Positions 14,623 through 16,610 of a stretch of DNA of 16,610 nt are shown here, piece by piece. How positions within the stretch are numbered: position 1 is the first letter of the stretch; the number at the start of each line of letters is the position of its first letter. Both the position numbers and the translations under genes were made by a program. A model generated the notes under the pieces. The model was given only the letters and a program-made list of their open reading frames with translations. It had not been told where the DNA came from and searched no databases. Origin of the DNA: Bacteroidota bacterium (lineage in GTDB: Bacteria; Bacteroidota; Bacteroidia; NS11-12g; UBA955); NCBI GenBank assembly GCA_008081305.1, contig VMCP01000148.1:1-16610 (forward strand), in the 5' to 3' direction.

Positions 14623-14630
14623 CAAATTTA
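14623..14630 (-). promoter_or_regulatory. -7 box of selD; decides its start
   Basis: The minus strand reads TAAATTTG, a full match to TAnnTTTG, 3 nt before ATG 14619, predicting a leaderless mRNA. There is no -33 TTG. At the expected position lies the palindrome 14651-14662. Confidence 0.6.
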
Positions 14631-14650
14631 CACTTATCAAAATTGAATTA

Positions 14651-14662
14651 GGGGATATCCCC
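14651..14662. repeat. 12-bp perfect palindrome GGGGATATCCCC in the selD/DUF3108 intergenic region
   Basis: The site is fully self-complementary and G/C-rich inside an otherwise AT-rich 83-bp intergenic region. It starts 20 bp upstream of the selD -7 box, where the -33 element is expected, and 41 bp before the DUF3108 start. It could be an operator for either gene. No regulator is identified. Confidence 0.4.
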
Positions 14663-14675
14663 CAAAAGCGTGTTT

Positions 14676-14684
14676 TATATTATG
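14676..14684 (+). promoter_or_regulatory. Weak -7-like element of the DUF3108 gene
   Basis: TATATTATG resembles TAnnTTTG with one extra base and lies 18 nt before ATG 14703. No -33 TTG is well placed. The leader is A/C-rich (CCAATCAACAACAAC). Confidence 0.25.
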
Positions 14685-14702
14685 TAACCAATCAACAACA
14701 AC

Positions 14703-15509
14703 ATGAATACTAAACCTTTCTTAAAAATTATCTTTTCTGTGGGATTCTTGGCTTTAGTATGGTCATTCAAACCAAGTGAATCCCATGACTATAAGCGCGA
14801 AATGATGCATGACGCATTCCAAGCCAAAGAATTACTTAGCTATCGCATCCACTACGGAGTATTAAATGCAGGTACCGTTGATATGTCGGTTTCTAAACCG
14901 TTAAACATCCATAATAAAAAGGCCTACAACTTTAAAATTGAAGGGCGCACCAATAGCAGCTTCAATTGGTTGTATAAAGTCCGTGACAAATTTGAAAGTT
15001 GGGTAGATGCCAGCAGTCATACTCCCCTTCGATATGCTAAAACCGTACGCGAGAACGACTATTACCATCAAGATGTGGCCATCTATAATCACAAGGAAAA
15101 GTATTTGCGCAATAAAGAGGGCAAAATAAACATCACCCAGAACACGCAAGATTTAGCATCGGCTATCTACTTTATGAGGCAGCTGGATTTTAAAAACAAG
15201 CCTCTCAATTATGCCTACCCCATGGATATTTATATAGATAACGAAATCTATAATCTCAAGGTAGCGTATAAAGGCAAAGAAACCATACAAACTGACCTTG
15301 GGAAGGTACGATGTATTAAGCTTCAACCGGAAATGGTGGTAGACAGAGTATTCAAAGAGAAAGATGCGGTAACGGTTTGGGTTAGTGACGATAAAAATCA
15401 CATTCCCGTTCGAATAGAAGCTGCAATATATGTGGGTTCTTTAAAAGTGGACCTCACCAGCTATAAAAACTTGAAAAACCCTTTTCAAAGTTTGCTTAAA
15501 AAGAAATAA
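14703..15509 (+). CDS. DUF3108-family exported protein
   Basis: The 268-residue protein has an N-terminal signal or anchor segment (about 7-21, FLKIIFSVGFLALVW) and is otherwise soluble and strand-rich. This fits a periplasmic or membrane-associated protein. The body follows the DUF3108 pattern. ELLSYRIHYGVLNAGTVDMSV (about 43-63) opens the domain. RTNSSFNWLYKVRDKFESWVD and TPLRYAKTVREN follow. LASAIYFMRQLDF is mid-protein. The end has VTVWVSDDKNHIPVRIEAAIYVGSLKVDLTSYKNL. Proteins of this family are common in Gram-negative bacteria and have no established function that I know of; a lipid- or envelope-related role is only a guess. The start is ATG 14703, with an A/C-rich leader and no Shine-Dalgarno. 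Its stop codon directly abuts the stop of the convergent alanine racemase gene, with no terminator between. Confidence 0.82.
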   Translation: MNTKPFLKIIFSVGFLALVWSFKPSESHDYKREMMHDAFQAKELLSYRIHYGVLNAGTVDMSVSKPLNIHNKKAYNFKIEGRTNSSFNWLYKVRDKFESWVDASSHTPLRYAKTVRENDYYHQDVAIYNHKEKYLRNKEGKINITQNTQDLASAIYFMRQLDFKNKPLNYAYPMDIYIDNEIYNLKVAYKGKETIQTDLGKVRCIKLQPEMVVDRVFKEKDAVTVWVSDDKNHIPVRIEAAIYVGSLKVDLTSYKNLKNPFQSLLKKK

Positions 15510-16610
15510 TTAGTACTCGCCAACAAATACGCGATTTACTCTTGATGAAATGGAAGTTAGGATTTCATAAGGAATGGTTCGGCCTCGGTCGGCCATTTCT
15601 TTTATGGAGTTATTAGGCCCAAAAATCTCCACCTCATCACCTTCCTGAACATCCAAATCAGTAACATCCACCATGCACATATCCATACAGATGCTACCAA
15701 CAAAAGGCACAAACTGACCTTGGATAAAAGCAACACCATTTCCATACCCAAAACTCCTGTGTAGGCCATCTGCATAACCAATATTCAATGTAGCAATTGT
15801 TCTACTTTGCGTAGAAAATGAGTTAGATCCATATCCTACACTTTCCCCAGCAGGAACATTTCTGATTTGTGAAATACTCGCAATTAAAGTGGATGTCGTT
15901 TTTAATCCAATCTCTATATTTTTTGAAGGATCGAATCCATATAAACCAATCCCCAAACGCACCATATCGTATTGCTTTTCAGGAAAGCGTACAATTCCCG
16001 AACTATTTAAAACATGCAACATGGGCTTGTAACCCAAAGCAGAAATCCATCGGTTGGCACGATCTTCAAATAATCTAAATTGTCGTTGATTAATCTCGTC
16101 TTTCTTTTGGTCTTCGGCTGAAGCTAAATGCGTAAAAATTCCGTGAATCTGAATATTGGGAGGGATCATAGAGATTAACTCATGAATATCCTCATTATCA
16201 AAACCCAAACGATTCATCCCGGTATTCAATTCTATATGGCAGCGAATAGGTTTACCCTCAGCCGTCCTTATGAGATTTTGTAAACTTGAAACACTAAAAA
16301 CAACCGGCTCCAATTCAAAATCCAAGGCTATTTTATAAGCATCTGTATCGGAATTCATCACCATAATAGGTGTTTGTACTCCTGCCTGTCTTAAAGCTTG
16401 ACCTTCATCAGCAAAAGCAACTCCGAAGTAATCAACACCTTGATTCTCCAACATTCTTGCAACTTGAAATTGACCGCTTCCATAACCCGACGCCTTGACC
16501 ATAACCATGGTTTTAACCCCTTTGTTTAACAGGCTTCTATACTTCTCCAGATTATATCGAATATGATCTAAGTTGATTTCTAAAAAAGTAGAATGCGACT
16601 GCCTTTTCAG
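15510..16610 (-). CDS. Alanine racemase, probably the C-terminal part of a MurF-Alr fusion (5' end beyond the window)
   Basis: Alanine racemase makes D-alanine for peptidoglycan using pyridoxal phosphate. The visible 366 residues contain the whole domain. LEINLDHIRYNLEKY (10-24 from the right edge) opens the barrel, and MVMVKASGYGSG holds the cofactor Lys39. HIELNTGMNRLGF follows, then MVRLGIGLYG with the Arg218 that contacts the pyridine ring. VGYGSNS has the catalytic Tyr260, IGYADGLHRSFG comes next, and SICMDMCMVDV contains the substrate-binding Met region. The reading frame stays open to the window edge, with LKRQSHST directly before the domain and no ATG between the edge and the domain start. 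The first in-frame ATG (16508) would cut off the N-terminal strand just before Lys39, so it cannot be the true start. In Bacteroidota, Alr is often fused behind MurF (UDP-MurNAc-tripeptide:D-Ala-D-Ala ligase), and the upstream residues fit such a linker. The fusion itself is inferred. Confidence 0.9.
   Translation of the reverse strand: MKRQSHSTFLEINLDHIRYNLEKYRSLLNKGVKTMVMVKASGYGSGQFQVARMLENQGVDYFGVAFADEGQALRQAGVQTPIMVMNSDTDAYKIALDFELEPVVFSVSSLQNLIRTAEGKPIRCHIELNTGMNRLGFDNEDIHELISMIPPNIQIHGIFTHLASAEDQKKDEINQRQFRLFEDRANRWISALGYKPMLHVLNSSGIVRFPEKQYDMVRLGIGLYGFDPSKNIEIGLKTTSTLIASISQIRNVPAGESVGYGSNSFSTQSRTIATLNIGYADGLHRSFGYGNGVAFIQGQFVPFVGSICMDMCMVDVTDLDVQEGDEVEIFGPNNSIKEMADRGRTIPYEILTSISSRVNRVFVGEY

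Noticed and set aside
1..16610. CRISPR arrays, insertion sequences, phage genes, restriction or toxin systems.
   Set aside because: No regular repeats, transposase or integrase motifs, or defence-type domains were found on either strand.

Overview
The window looks like chromosomal core DNA of a member of the Bacteroidota, probably Flavobacteriia or a near relative. Three things point that way. Nearly every transcription unit is preceded by the Bacteroidota -7 element TAnnTTTG, usually only 3-9 nt before the start codon. The gene families are typical of the group (YfhO-type membrane protein, DUF3108 protein, an alanine racemase apparently fused to MurF, a conserved protein starting VHDLEP). 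Shine-Dalgarno sequences are mostly absent. I see no IS element, prophage, CRISPR array, integrase or toxin module, and base composition looks even throughout. No gene-free stretch exceeds about 115 bases.

Layout from left to right. A 3'-truncated tRNA-Leu(GAG) lies at the left edge on the minus strand, downstream of queA (minus), whose signature motifs are altered. A 3-hydroxyacyl-CoA dehydrogenase (plus) ends at a two-way terminator shared with a spermidine-synthase-like methyltransferase (minus). That gene diverges from maf (plus) across two back-to-back -7 boxes. Next comes a tight four-gene minus-strand operon, transcribed yfhO-like > GT2 glycosyltransferase > class I methyltransferase > secreted subtilisin-like protease (8987 down to 3399). 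It diverges from glyA (plus). A Wzx/MATE-like flippase (minus) diverges from a conserved protein of unknown function (plus), which is followed by pdhB (plus). selD (minus) converges on pdhB and diverges from a DUF3108 gene (plus). The DUF3108 gene converges with the alanine racemase, which runs off the right edge (minus).

How the genes fit together. Most are single-gene units of central metabolism and information processing: queuosine and selenium tRNA chemistry, one-carbon metabolism, pyruvate oxidation, acyl-CoA metabolism, nucleotide sanitation and peptidoglycan precursors. The yfhO-GT2-methyltransferase-protease operon, and possibly the nearby flippase, form an envelope or glycan theme and are the most plausible place for under-described biology. 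I found no clear candidate for a wholly new system. The best leads are the altered QueA signature, the predicted leaderless promoters (which also move four start codons), the glycan/protease operon, and a perfect palindrome at the expected -33 position of selD.
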